DNA from: Magnetovibrio blakemorei | Lineage (GTDB): Bacteria > Pseudomonadota > Alphaproteobacteria > Rhodospirillales > Magnetovibrionaceae | Assembly (NCBI RefSeq): GCF_001746755.1 | Contig: NZ_MCGG01000055.1 | Coordinates: forward strand, 48,913-112,912 | Length of the DNA stretch: 64,000 bases | Direction of reading: 5' to 3' | Shown: positions 56,357-62,533 of the stretch, piece by piece | How the letters are laid out: each line of letters begins with the position of its first letter | Numbering within the stretch: position 1 is the stretch's first letter | The notes under the pieces: model-generated | What the model was told of the DNA's origin: nothing | Seen by the model: only the letters and a program-made list of their open reading frames with translations | Database searches by the model: none | Position numbers and translations under genes: made by a program

Positions 56357-56845
56357 CTAACTCTTGGTGGCGGGAAACTCTGTAGCGATGGCTGTCGCCG
56401 TTGTCCCGACCGTGGCCAAGTTGACGCTGGCGGCCACGACCATTTCTTGCAAGGTGGCCAGCACCGGCGTGTAGACCGGAATGTTGGATTGGTCTTCCAG
56501 CATTTTGGCGACGATGACACCTTGTGCGGTCATGGCAATGTTTTCAATATTGCGGGAATAATCAGTGGCGTCCTGGACGGCAAACGCGGCGGCTTGGGCG
56601 ACCTTTTGATACGCCGTGGCCGCTCCTTGATTGGCGGCCGACCCCATGACGGCTTTGTTGGTCTGATTGACCGCATCGACGATCTGCGCATTCACCCCGC
56701 CGCTCGTCGCAACAAGGGCCGTGCTACCGCCACTTGACGAAGGGGGGCTGTCCGAAGACGTGCTCTCAGACGATGAAGAAGAAGAGGCATCTCCTGAAGT
56801 TTGCTCAGAGTTTTGCGTGTCGTCGTTTTGGGTATCATCTGTCAT
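56357..56845 (-). CDS. RebB-family R-body protein with Ser/Asp-rich N-terminal extension (162 aa)
   Basis: The C-terminal ~110 residues have the RebB/killing-trait pattern (VNAQIVDAVNQTNKAVMGSAA, then AYQKVAQAAAFAVQDAT), aligned with the other paralogues here. The N-terminal ~45 residues are Ser/Thr/Asp-rich low complexity, not found in the short forms. After the core it has a longer tail (PVYTPVLATLQEMVVAASVN). It is the last gene of the minus-strand reb array and has its own terminator. RebB proteins polymerise into the ribbon of R-bodies. Confidence 0.82.
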   Translation of the reverse strand: MTDDTQNDDTQNSEQTSGDASSSSSSESTSSDSPPSSSGGSTALVATSGGVNAQIVDAVNQTNKAVMGSAANQGAATAYQKVAQAAAFAVQDATDYSRNIENIAMTAQGVIVAKMLEDQSNIPVYTPVLATLQEMVVAASVNLATVGTTATAIATEFPATKS

Positions 56846-56905
56846 GCTTCACCTCTGGACCCGGTGCGGTCCCCCTTCTTTTGTGAACGTCTCTCAAATC
56901 CGTCA

Positions 56906-57154
56906 TTAGCCGCCGGACTTGGTGCCGTTGGCTGCGTCGAAAATCATCCGCACGCCGCTCGACGTCACGGCATTGCCGATTTGCTGCAAACCACCTTGGG
57001 CTTGCATCGCATTTTCCATCGCCAGCGAAATCGAGTGGGCCATCGTCTGATAGACCATGGCCATACTCTGAGCGGGCGCTTCGGCAACCACCTTGACGTT
57101 CGTCTGTGTGACGGCGTCTGTGATTTGTGAATTAACACTGGTGCTATCCGGCAT
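56906..57154 (-). CDS. RebB-family R-body protein (82 aa)
   Basis: This 82-residue protein carries the RebB core: VNSQITDAVTQTNVKVVAEAPAQSM, YQTMAHSISLAMENAM, then GGLQQIGNAVTSSGVRMIFDAA. It belongs to the shorter class with 'MENAxxxxGGxQQIGN', shared with the gene at 57664-57894 but not with the longer class. No signal peptide; cytosolic structural protein. It is co-directional with the neighbours. Confidence 0.85.
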   Translation of the reverse strand: MPDSTSVNSQITDAVTQTNVKVVAEAPAQSMAMVYQTMAHSISLAMENAMQAQGGLQQIGNAVTSSGVRMIFDAANGTKSGG

Positions 57155-57223
57155 TTTGATACCCTAGAGTTTAGAGTTGCATTCTGACGACCTCTTGATT
57201 TTGGTCGCCCCCGTTTTCCCCGA

Positions 57224-57547
57224 CTATTTTTTACTTGCCGCCAATGCGATCAGCAAAGCCATCATCAGATCCGGCGTGTCACTGGTCGCAATTTTATCCA
57301 TCGCCATCGCACTGGCCATCGAACTGGCCCCATACAACTGCATCACACCTTGATTGGTCGCCGCCTGGGCACAAACGGCAGCGTGCTGCTGCATCATCGT
57401 GTTGTTTTCAAACATCACGCTCAACGAATGCGCCGCCGTTTGATAGACATTGCCCATGGCCTGGGCCGGTGCCGACCCGAGCACGGCAACATTGGTTTGC
57501 GTAACCGCATCGGTGATCATGGCATTGAGTGGTGTCGACATGGCCAT
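57224..57547 (-). CDS. RebB-family R-body protein (107 aa)
   Basis: The 107-residue protein begins MAMSTPLNAMITDAVTQTNVAVLGSAPAQAMGN and continues YQTAAHSLSVMFENNTMMQQ, the RebB core. It has a Cys (AAVCAQAATNQ) and the long-class ending (SDTPDLMMALLIALAASKK). It is a true member of the long RebB class found in the three tandem genes near 59.4-60.8 kb but has clearly diverged from them. Confidence 0.86.
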   Translation of the reverse strand: MAMSTPLNAMITDAVTQTNVAVLGSAPAQAMGNVYQTAAHSLSVMFENNTMMQQHAAVCAQAATNQGVMQLYGASSMASAMAMDKIATSDTPDLMMALLIALAASKK

Positions 57548-57663
57548 AAAGGTGTTTCCTTACTCTCCCCGCCGAGCACAGGTGTTGCGTTCGGGTCTTT
57601 GGTCTTTATCAGTGACGCCGGTGATCGTGACTTGTGATCGCGGGCACACTGTTTCTTTTGTCC

Positions 57664-57894
57664 CTAGGACGACACGCCGGCCTTGGTGATCATCGCCATG
57701 AGTGCCGCAGCGGCAGAATTGCCGATCTGTTGCATACCGCCTTGGGTTTGCGTTGCATTTTCCATCGCCAAGCCCATCGCGTGCGCCATCGCTTGCGAGG
57801 ACACCCCCAGGGCACCCGCAGGACTTTCGCCTAAGACCTTGACGTTGGTCTGGGTCACGGCATCGGTGATTTGTGAATTTACAAGATTTGCCAT
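57664..57894 (-). CDS. RebB-family R-body protein (76 aa)
   Basis: This is the shortest member at 76 residues. It has VNSQITDAVTQTNVKVLGESPAG, then AHAMGLAMENATQTQGGMQQIGNS. It is the close relative of the 82-residue protein at 56906-57154. The segment PAGALGVSSQAMAHAM is slightly altered from the usual YQxxxHS pattern. Structural role by family. Confidence 0.84.
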   Translation of the reverse strand: MANLVNSQITDAVTQTNVKVLGESPAGALGVSSQAMAHAMGLAMENATQTQGGMQQIGNSAAAALMAMITKAGVSS

Positions 57895-57978
57895 GATTTC
57901 AGTCTTTCACATCAAGTCAAAATGTTAAGCGCTCTGCCCTGTTCGGGATCATTTGCCGGATTGCAGACGAACCGGATA

Positions 57979-58455
57979 TCACGTCACCGTCATGGTGTTC
58001 TGGCTGAGTTCCGAATAATTTTTGGTGAGGTCGTTTATGTGTTCACCCAGCATATCCAAGACCGCCGTCAAGTGTTGATCCGAAGATGAAGGATTTGGGT
58101 CAGCAGCGCCTTTGTTGAGCAAATTTTTCAAATCATCAAGATTGTTGGTCGCCCCGAACGAGGCCGTATTGGTGTTGGAACCGCTCCCCTCTTGGGCTTG
58201 TGGCTTTTTCGCATAGGGAATGTCGACGGCCACGGCTCCGCAGTTTTCGGTGGCCGCCAGAATTTGTGCCAAAGCCATGGCCAACGCTTGCATCTGCAGG
58301 GGATGAGACAACTCGTGATCACGCACCATGCCAGCGGCCAGAAGAGACTGGGTGTTGACCATGTTGAACATGGATTCCAGCGCCGCCAATCCGATCCCGC
58401 TGCCCATCATCAAGGCGTTGGTGTTGCTCAGCCTTCGTTCTGTTCGTTTCGACAT
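57979..58455 (-). CDS. Divergent RebB-like R-body locus protein (158 aa)
   Basis: There is no database family I can name. Residues ~15-60 (NALMMGSGIGLAALESMFNMVNTQ and so on) can be laid against the RebB core segment VLGxxPAxAxGxLxxxxxxxxxxL, as can the neighbouring 235-residue protein, so a distant RebB relationship is proposed. The C-terminal half is polar with Asn/Ser/Gly/Asp and a helical end (DQHLTAVLDMLGEHINDLTK). It lies inside the reb array, in the same direction. Confidence 0.65.
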   Translation of the reverse strand: MSKRTERRLSNTNALMMGSGIGLAALESMFNMVNTQSLLAAGMVRDHELSHPLQMQALAMALAQILAATENCGAVAVDIPYAKKPQAQEGSGSNTNTASFGATNNLDDLKNLLNKGAADPNPSSSDQHLTAVLDMLGEHINDLTKNYSELSQNTMTVT

Positions 58456-58486
58456 GACCAGCCTCCCCAGTCGCGATCCGTTGGTT

Positions 58487-59194
58487 TCAGTCTGAATCGT
58501 GACTGTTGTTGTTCAAGTTCAAAAGTTGTTTCACGCACGCACTGGTACACAGCAGCCCCACTTGGTCGAGCTGGCGCTGCATCTGCGTCGCGTTCATCAA
58601 GACCGAACTTTGCGCCGTGGTGTTGGCCAGCATCGATCCCAAGGCGGCAAATGCGGGGCCGGAACCCAGCACCATGCTCACACCCTGAGACGCATTGTTG
58701 AATTGATCCGCATCCCAATCGTTGTTGTTCAAATCTTCGAAGACCCGCGTCAACACATCAAGGTAATCACCACCATCGCCTTGCACGTTGGCAAATCCCT
58801 TTGAGGGCTTTGTGGGCGGTTCGGCAGTTGCCTGCCGATTGGAATTGTTTGTTTGTGAAGTGCTTTGCGCTTTTTTCTGAGCGGCAAGGGCGGCTTGTTG
58901 CGCCAGGTATTGCGCCTTCGCCTGGACGGCAGCCTGGCGGGCCACAAAATCGGCTCTCGCTTCCATCGCCGCTTCGACTGCGGCTTCCGTTTCGGCCACA
59001 CGCTGGTTGAGCATAGCCAGCTCATCTGCGTCAGAGGCAAACACCTCTTCATCATTGTCATCATCATCTTCATAAGGTGGGGCGGCAGGGCTGGCGGGTT
59101 CTGCAGTTGGCGTCTTTTGAGCAGGTTTGGCGCTGGTCTTTGTTCCTTGTCCCGCTCCCTTTGACTTAGGGCCACTCGTCGTTACGTTCGCCAT
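58487..59194 (-). CDS. RebB-like R-body locus protein with long coiled-coil N-terminus (235 aa)
   Basis: The N-terminus is Lys/Thr/Pro/Ala-rich (1-40), followed by an acidic run (EDDDDNDEEVFASDADE) and an Ala/Gln-rich helix (about 55-110; QRVAETEAAVEAAMEARADF, QAKAQYLAQQAALAAQKKAQ) likely to form a coiled coil. The C-terminal 90 residues align by eye with RebB: VLGSGPAFAALGSMLANTTA, SSVLMNATQMQRQLDQVGLL, ending in Cys residues (CTSACVK). This suggests a RebB fusion in which the N-terminal part may control assembly. Not recognised elsewhere. Confidence 0.68.
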   Translation of the reverse strand: MANVTTSGPKSKGAGQGTKTSAKPAQKTPTAEPASPAAPPYEDDDDNDEEVFASDADELAMLNQRVAETEAAVEAAMEARADFVARQAAVQAKAQYLAQQAALAAQKKAQSTSQTNNSNRQATAEPPTKPSKGFANVQGDGGDYLDVLTRVFEDLNNNDWDADQFNNASQGVSMVLGSGPAFAALGSMLANTTAQSSVLMNATQMQRQLDQVGLLCTSACVKQLLNLNNNSHDSD

Positions 59195-59342
59195 CTATCG
59201 TCTCCTAAACCGTACTGTGGCACCTTGCTAAGGCGGCGCTTCTTCGCCATGAGCGCCGACAACCTGATCGACCTCTCCCCTGTGCTTGACGCTCACAAAT
59301 CCACTTCGTGAACAAAAAGCATTTTATTTTTGAGGAACCAGA

Positions 59343-59381
59343 CCGCCGCAACCGAAAGATAGGCTCTGTCGATTGCGGCGG
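59343..59381 (-). terminator. Hairpin between the 235-aa gene and the reb gene upstream
   Basis: A 9-bp GC-rich stem (59343-59351 with 59373-59381) with a long loop lies after the stop of the reb gene at 59423. There is only a poor U tract, so termination is uncertain. Confidence 0.4.
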
Positions 59382-59422
59382 CCTTAGGCTCTTGCAAGCC
59401 ATCAGGTCCGCAAAAATTGAGC

Positions 59423-59755
59423 TTAGCTGACGCCGGAGGTGCTGGCGCGCAGGGCCGACATCAAAGCCAGCATGTTGTCGGGCACATCGGAGCCGCCGAT
59501 TTTCGACGTCGCCACTGCACCGGCCATGGTATCGACACTGTAAATCTGAATCACGCCCTGGTTGGTGGCCGCCTGCGAAGCGATCGCCAGCTGCTGCTGT
59601 GAACTGACGGCGTTTTCATACAAGATACCGGTAGAGTGAGACAGCGACTGGTACAAAGCACCCATTGCCATTGCGGGCGCTTCGCCCAAAACTTTGACGT
59701 TTGCCTGGGTAACTGCGTCGGTGATCTGACCATTTACGGGTGTGGGTAATGCCAT
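59423..59755 (-). CDS. RebB-family R-body protein, tandem copy A (110 aa)
   Basis: A classic RebB-length protein with VNGQITDAVTQANVKVLGEA, MGALYQSLSHSTGILYENAV, SSQQQLAIASQAATNQGVIQ. Start ATG 59755 has an AGGAG site. Compared with copy B, about 12 of the first ~106 residues differ. RebB proteins are small Ala/Gln-rich units that assemble to a hollow ribbon roll. The gene is followed by a hairpin and lies upstream of the 235-aa gene. Confidence 0.92.
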   Translation of the reverse strand: MALPTPVNGQITDAVTQANVKVLGEAPAMAMGALYQSLSHSTGILYENAVSSQQQLAIASQAATNQGVIQIYSVDTMAGAVATSKIGGSDVPDNMLALMSALRASTSGVS

Positions 59756-59918
59756 TTGAATTCTCCTGTTAAGACCTGATTGCTTGTCTGAGTGATGCAA
59801 GTCCAATATGCGTTGGGTTGCATCTTGCTTTCCCTAAACTGACGGTTCCAAGGGCCCTTTGTGATGCAATTCATGTATTTTTTTATCTTTTATTTCCAAT
59901 CCATTAACCCAAACACAA

Positions 59919-59953
59919 CAAACCCGTCCAACCACCAGGGCGAGACGGGTTTG
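59919..59953 (-). terminator. Hairpin after tandem copy B
   Basis: A 10-bp stem (59919-59928 with 59944-59953) in the space between tandem reb genes, 23 bp past the stop of the copy at 59976. It has a modest T-rich exit on the minus strand. It may separate transcription of the copies. Confidence 0.55.
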
Positions 59954-59975
59954 GTCGTAAAATAAGGGCCTGAAC

Positions 59976-60299
59976 TTAGACTGTTGTAGCCCGCAGTGCG
60001 CTCAACAGAGCCAACATGTTGTTGGGAACATCCGACTGTGCAACTTTGGCTGTCGCGGCCGCCCCCGACATGGTGTCGACACTGTAGATTTGAATAACAC
60101 CCTGGTTGGTCGCGGCTTGTGCCGCAATCGCCAACTGCTGCTGGGAGCTGACGGCGTTCTCATAAAGAATGCCGGTAGAGTGTGAAAGCGATTGGTACAT
60201 TGCACCCATCGCCATGGCCGGAGCATCACCAAGAACCTTAACGTTGGCCTGGGTGACAGCATCCGTGATTTGGCCGTTTACCGGAGTGGGTAGAGCCAT
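59976..60299 (-). CDS. RebB-family R-body protein, tandem copy B (107 aa)
   Basis: This product is nearly the same as copy A (MALPTPVNGQITDAVTQANV, then MGAMYQSLSHSTGILYENAV) and differs most at the end (SALRATTV). The protein similarity is high, but codons have many third-position differences, so it is not a very recent copy. No Cys. It is a structural unit of the R-body by family. Confidence 0.92.
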   Translation of the reverse strand: MALPTPVNGQITDAVTQANVKVLGDAPAMAMGAMYQSLSHSTGILYENAVSSQQQLAIAAQAATNQGVIQIYSVDTMSGAAATAKVAQSDVPNNMLALLSALRATTV

Positions 60300-60495
60300 T
60301 TTCGATCTCATTCATCGCTTAGGACTGCCAAGCACCGTCGCCAAACCATTCGGCTGTGTGGTGCAGATCTATCACGCTAATGACGTATGATGCGGACAGT
60401 TGTGATGGACAAAATGAATCTTTTTATTGAATCTGAAAGAGGAAAAGAAAACCTGACCCGTCCCCGACATCGGGCCAGAAATTCCTTTACCGGAC

Positions 60496-60819
60496 TTAGG
60501 ACGTGGTTGCCCGCAGGGCCGTCATCAAAGACAGCATATTGTCCGGCACGTCGGAGTTGGCGATCTTCGAGGTCGCAACCGCAGCCGACATCGGCGGTAC
60601 GGAATAGATCTGAATCACACCCTGGTTGGTGGAAGCCTGAGCAGCGATATTGAGTTGCTGCTGTGAGCTCACAGCGTTTTCAAACAAGATGCCCGTCGAG
60701 TGCGAGAGCGATTGAAAAATTGCCCCCATTGCCATCGCGGGGGCATCGCCCAACACTGAAACGTTTGCCTGAGTAACGGCGTCCGTGATCATTCCGTTCA
60801 CGGGAGTCGGCATGGCCAT
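60496..60819 (-). CDS. RebB-family R-body protein, tandem copy C (107 aa)
   Basis: Copy C begins MAMPTPVNGMITDAVTQANVS and continues AIFQSLSHSTGILFENAV. It differs from copies A and B in several places (Phe for Tyr at two sites; PPMSAAV near residue 75). It is the most upstream reb gene, with GGAGAC before the ATG and a direct repeat (60879-60908) upstream. The order, tail-to-head, suggests a tandem array that grew by duplication. Confidence 0.92.
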   Translation of the reverse strand: MAMPTPVNGMITDAVTQANVSVLGDAPAMAMGAIFQSLSHSTGILFENAVSSQQQLNIAAQASTNQGVIQIYSVPPMSAAVATSKIANSDVPDNMLSLMTALRATTS

Positions 60820-60878
60820 AAGCTGTCTCCATTCTTTGGTTAAAGGTGTTCCTCTCCCCTACAGCTGTTAGACGCAAG

Positions 60879-60908
60879 CCATCTCCGTTTGTGATACCAT
60901 TTCCGTTT
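60879..60908. repeat. Direct repeat upstream of the first reb gene
   Basis: CCATCTCCGTTT (60879-60890) and CCATTTCCGTTT (60897-60908) are 12-bp direct repeats with one mismatch and a period of 18 bp, about 60-90 bp upstream of copy C on the minus strand. They may be regulator sites or promoter elements. I did not find the same repeat before the other reb genes. Confidence 0.5.
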
Positions 60909-60920
60909 CTGAATTCTCTC

Positions 60921-61250
60921 CTATTGGCCGCCGCGCGGACCAAAAAGAATAACCAGCGCACCGATGACACACAGGGCGGCACCCATCCCATCCCAACGAT
61001 CCGGCTTCGAACCTTCAACCCCCCACATCCACACCAAGGACGATAGGATATAGATGCCGCCATACGCGGCATAAGCGCGTCCCGCCAAGTCCGTGTTGAT
61101 GTACGTCAACGCCCATGCGAACGCCGCCAGACTGACCATGCCGGGGATCAGCCACAACGGCGTCTTGTCCAACCGCAGCCACGCCCAGAACGCAAAACAA
61201 CCGCCGATTTCCGCAAACGCAGCGAGGAAATAGATAGGAAGTGTCCGCAT
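60921..61250 (-). CDS. YnfA/UPF0060 family small membrane protein
   Basis: The 109-residue product has four hydrophobic helices with the family start [20 protein letters not shown] and later [22 protein letters not shown] and [21 protein letters not shown]0060 proteins belong to the DMT superfamily and resemble SMR-type exporters. The start has AAGGAC upstream. It is unconnected to the R-body genes apart from position. Confidence 0.9.
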   Translation of the reverse strand: MRTLPIYFLAAFAEIGGCFAFWAWLRLDKTPLWLIPGMVSLAAFAWALTYINTDLAGRAYAAYGGIYILSSLVWMWGVEGSKPDRWDGMGAALCVIGALVILFGPRGGQ

Positions 61251-61293
61251 ATGCTTGGTCCTTAAAAGGGTGCCGAACGGTGGTTCGGCAGCT

Positions 61294-61345
61294 CACAAAA
61301 AAGAAGCCCCCTGACAGAACTCAATCTGCAAGGAGGCTCCCTTAA
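61294..61345 (-). terminator. Terminator after the OmpA-like gene
   Basis: An imperfect stem-loop (about 61303-61317 with 61326-61341) is followed on the minus strand by a run of Ts (plus-strand AAAAAA at 61296-61302). It ends the OmpA-family transcript. Confidence 0.6.
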
Positions 61346-61367
61346 TCGAAAAGTCTATGAACGGGTT

Positions 61368-62201
61368 TTAGCGTTCAAACACCACTTCAACGCGACGGTT
61401 CATGCGTTCGCGCATGCCGTCATCGGTGGCGACTTGCGGGCTGGTTTCGCCGGCGTGTGACGACTGGACTTCAGCCTTCGGCAAGCCGTACGACATCAAT
61501 GCCTTCGCCACGGCTTCGGCGCGTTTTTGCGACAGAGCCATGTTGTAGGCGTTGCTGCCGGAACGATCCGTATGACCGATCAAAACCGCACGTTTGACTT
61601 TGGCAGCCATGGCCGCCTTAGCAGAACGTTCGATGATGGCGTTCGCCGCAGAGGTCAATTCAGCACTGTTGTGGGTGAAATAGACAATAAAGGGTTCCGG
61701 AATAGCCGGCATTGCCATCGCCATTTCGCCTTTGCATTCGGGCATCGCTTTTTCAAACGCGCTGCGCTCGTTGGCGATATGATCGGGTTGATGGCCTTCT
61801 TCAGCCTGTTCCATCCAATGCTCAAAGGACGTTTGCGCGCGGGCACATGCATCGGGAGCAACTTGCGGTGCATTGGTCTTCAAAGCCGCCATCAAAGTGT
61901 TGCTGGCCTGTCCAATAGCGTTGACATCGACTTTGAGTTTACGCTCTGAAGGCATTTGTGCCGTCGGGATTTTGCCCATCGCAGCCATTTCGGCGCGAGA
62001 GTTGAAGAAGCCAACCGACGCCCAGTCGCCTTCGCCTTTTTCAAATTGCGCGTGCTCTACGTAGTGCTTATGCAGGGCTGAAGCAAAGGCCCCCCCTTGA
62101 TCAGGCATCATCGAAACTTTTTCAATGTTATAGTTGCCAGCACAAGCTGCCAGCAGGGCTGTCGCACCAACGACAACGCTCGCTTTCATCAGTATATTCA
62201 T
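61368..62201 (-). CDS. OmpA-family lipoprotein
   Basis: The 277-residue protein has a lipobox (ALLAACAGN, lipid Cys about residue 21) and a C-terminal OmpA/Pal domain (about 165-277): PFIVYFTHNSAELTSAANAI, VKRAVLIGHTDRSGSNAYNM, LSQKRAEAVAKALMSYG, ending RMNRRVEVVFER. It anchors to the outer membrane and binds peptidoglycan. The ATG at 62201 has AAGGAGAG upstream, which selects it over upstream starts. A stand-alone unit. Confidence 0.93.
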   Translation of the reverse strand: MNILMKASVVVGATALLAACAGNYNIEKVSMMPDQGGAFASALHKHYVEHAQFEKGEGDWASVGFFNSRAEMAAMGKIPTAQMPSERKLKVDVNAIGQASNTLMAALKTNAPQVAPDACARAQTSFEHWMEQAEEGHQPDHIANERSAFEKAMPECKGEMAMAMPAIPEPFIVYFTHNSAELTSAANAIIERSAKAAMAAKVKRAVLIGHTDRSGSNAYNMALSQKRAEAVAKALMSYGLPKAEVQSSHAGETSPQVATDDGMRERMNRRVEVVFER

Positions 62202-62350
62202 TGGGATCTCTCCTTCATATTGACAAACTAAGAGTGATAATGAGTCTAGCAACTCACGAATAATGATACTCGGTACAGTATAAAATGTGAATAATGCAGG
62301 ATCATTACAATGATTGAATCGGACTATGTTCAAAAATGACGCAAAACAAA

Positions 62351-62533
62351 CTACATGTCTTTTTTGTCAAAAATGTTGACAGTGGGGTCCTCAGGTTTTG
62401 CGCCACAACCGCTGCACCCGCCACAACCTGAACCTTTTTTGGAAAATTTAGCGATGGCTTTGCGCACAATGTACAAAACGCACAGGGCAAATACGATCGC
62501 CAGTACGACGGATTCAATCACTTGATAGTCCAT
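62351..62533 (-). CDS. FeoB-associated Cys-rich membrane protein (60 aa)
   Basis: The 60-residue protein has a single membrane segment (about residues 5-25; VVLAIVFALCVLYIVRKA), then a cysteine cluster GCGGCSGCG. This is the pattern of the FeoB-associated Cys-rich family, which accompanies feoB. Its ATG overlaps the feoB TAA stop by one base (TAATG), so translation is coupled. The Cys cluster may bind Fe-S or receive iron. Confidence 0.9.
   Translation of the reverse strand: MDYQVIESVVLAIVFALCVLYIVRKAIAKFSKKGSGCGGCSGCGAKPEDPTVNIFDKKDM

Noticed and set aside
53468..60819. Phage tail, tailocin or secretion-system remnant
   Set aside because: There are no tail sheath, baseplate, lysis or integrase genes; the repeated core is the RebB family, which explains the killing-trait association without phage origin.
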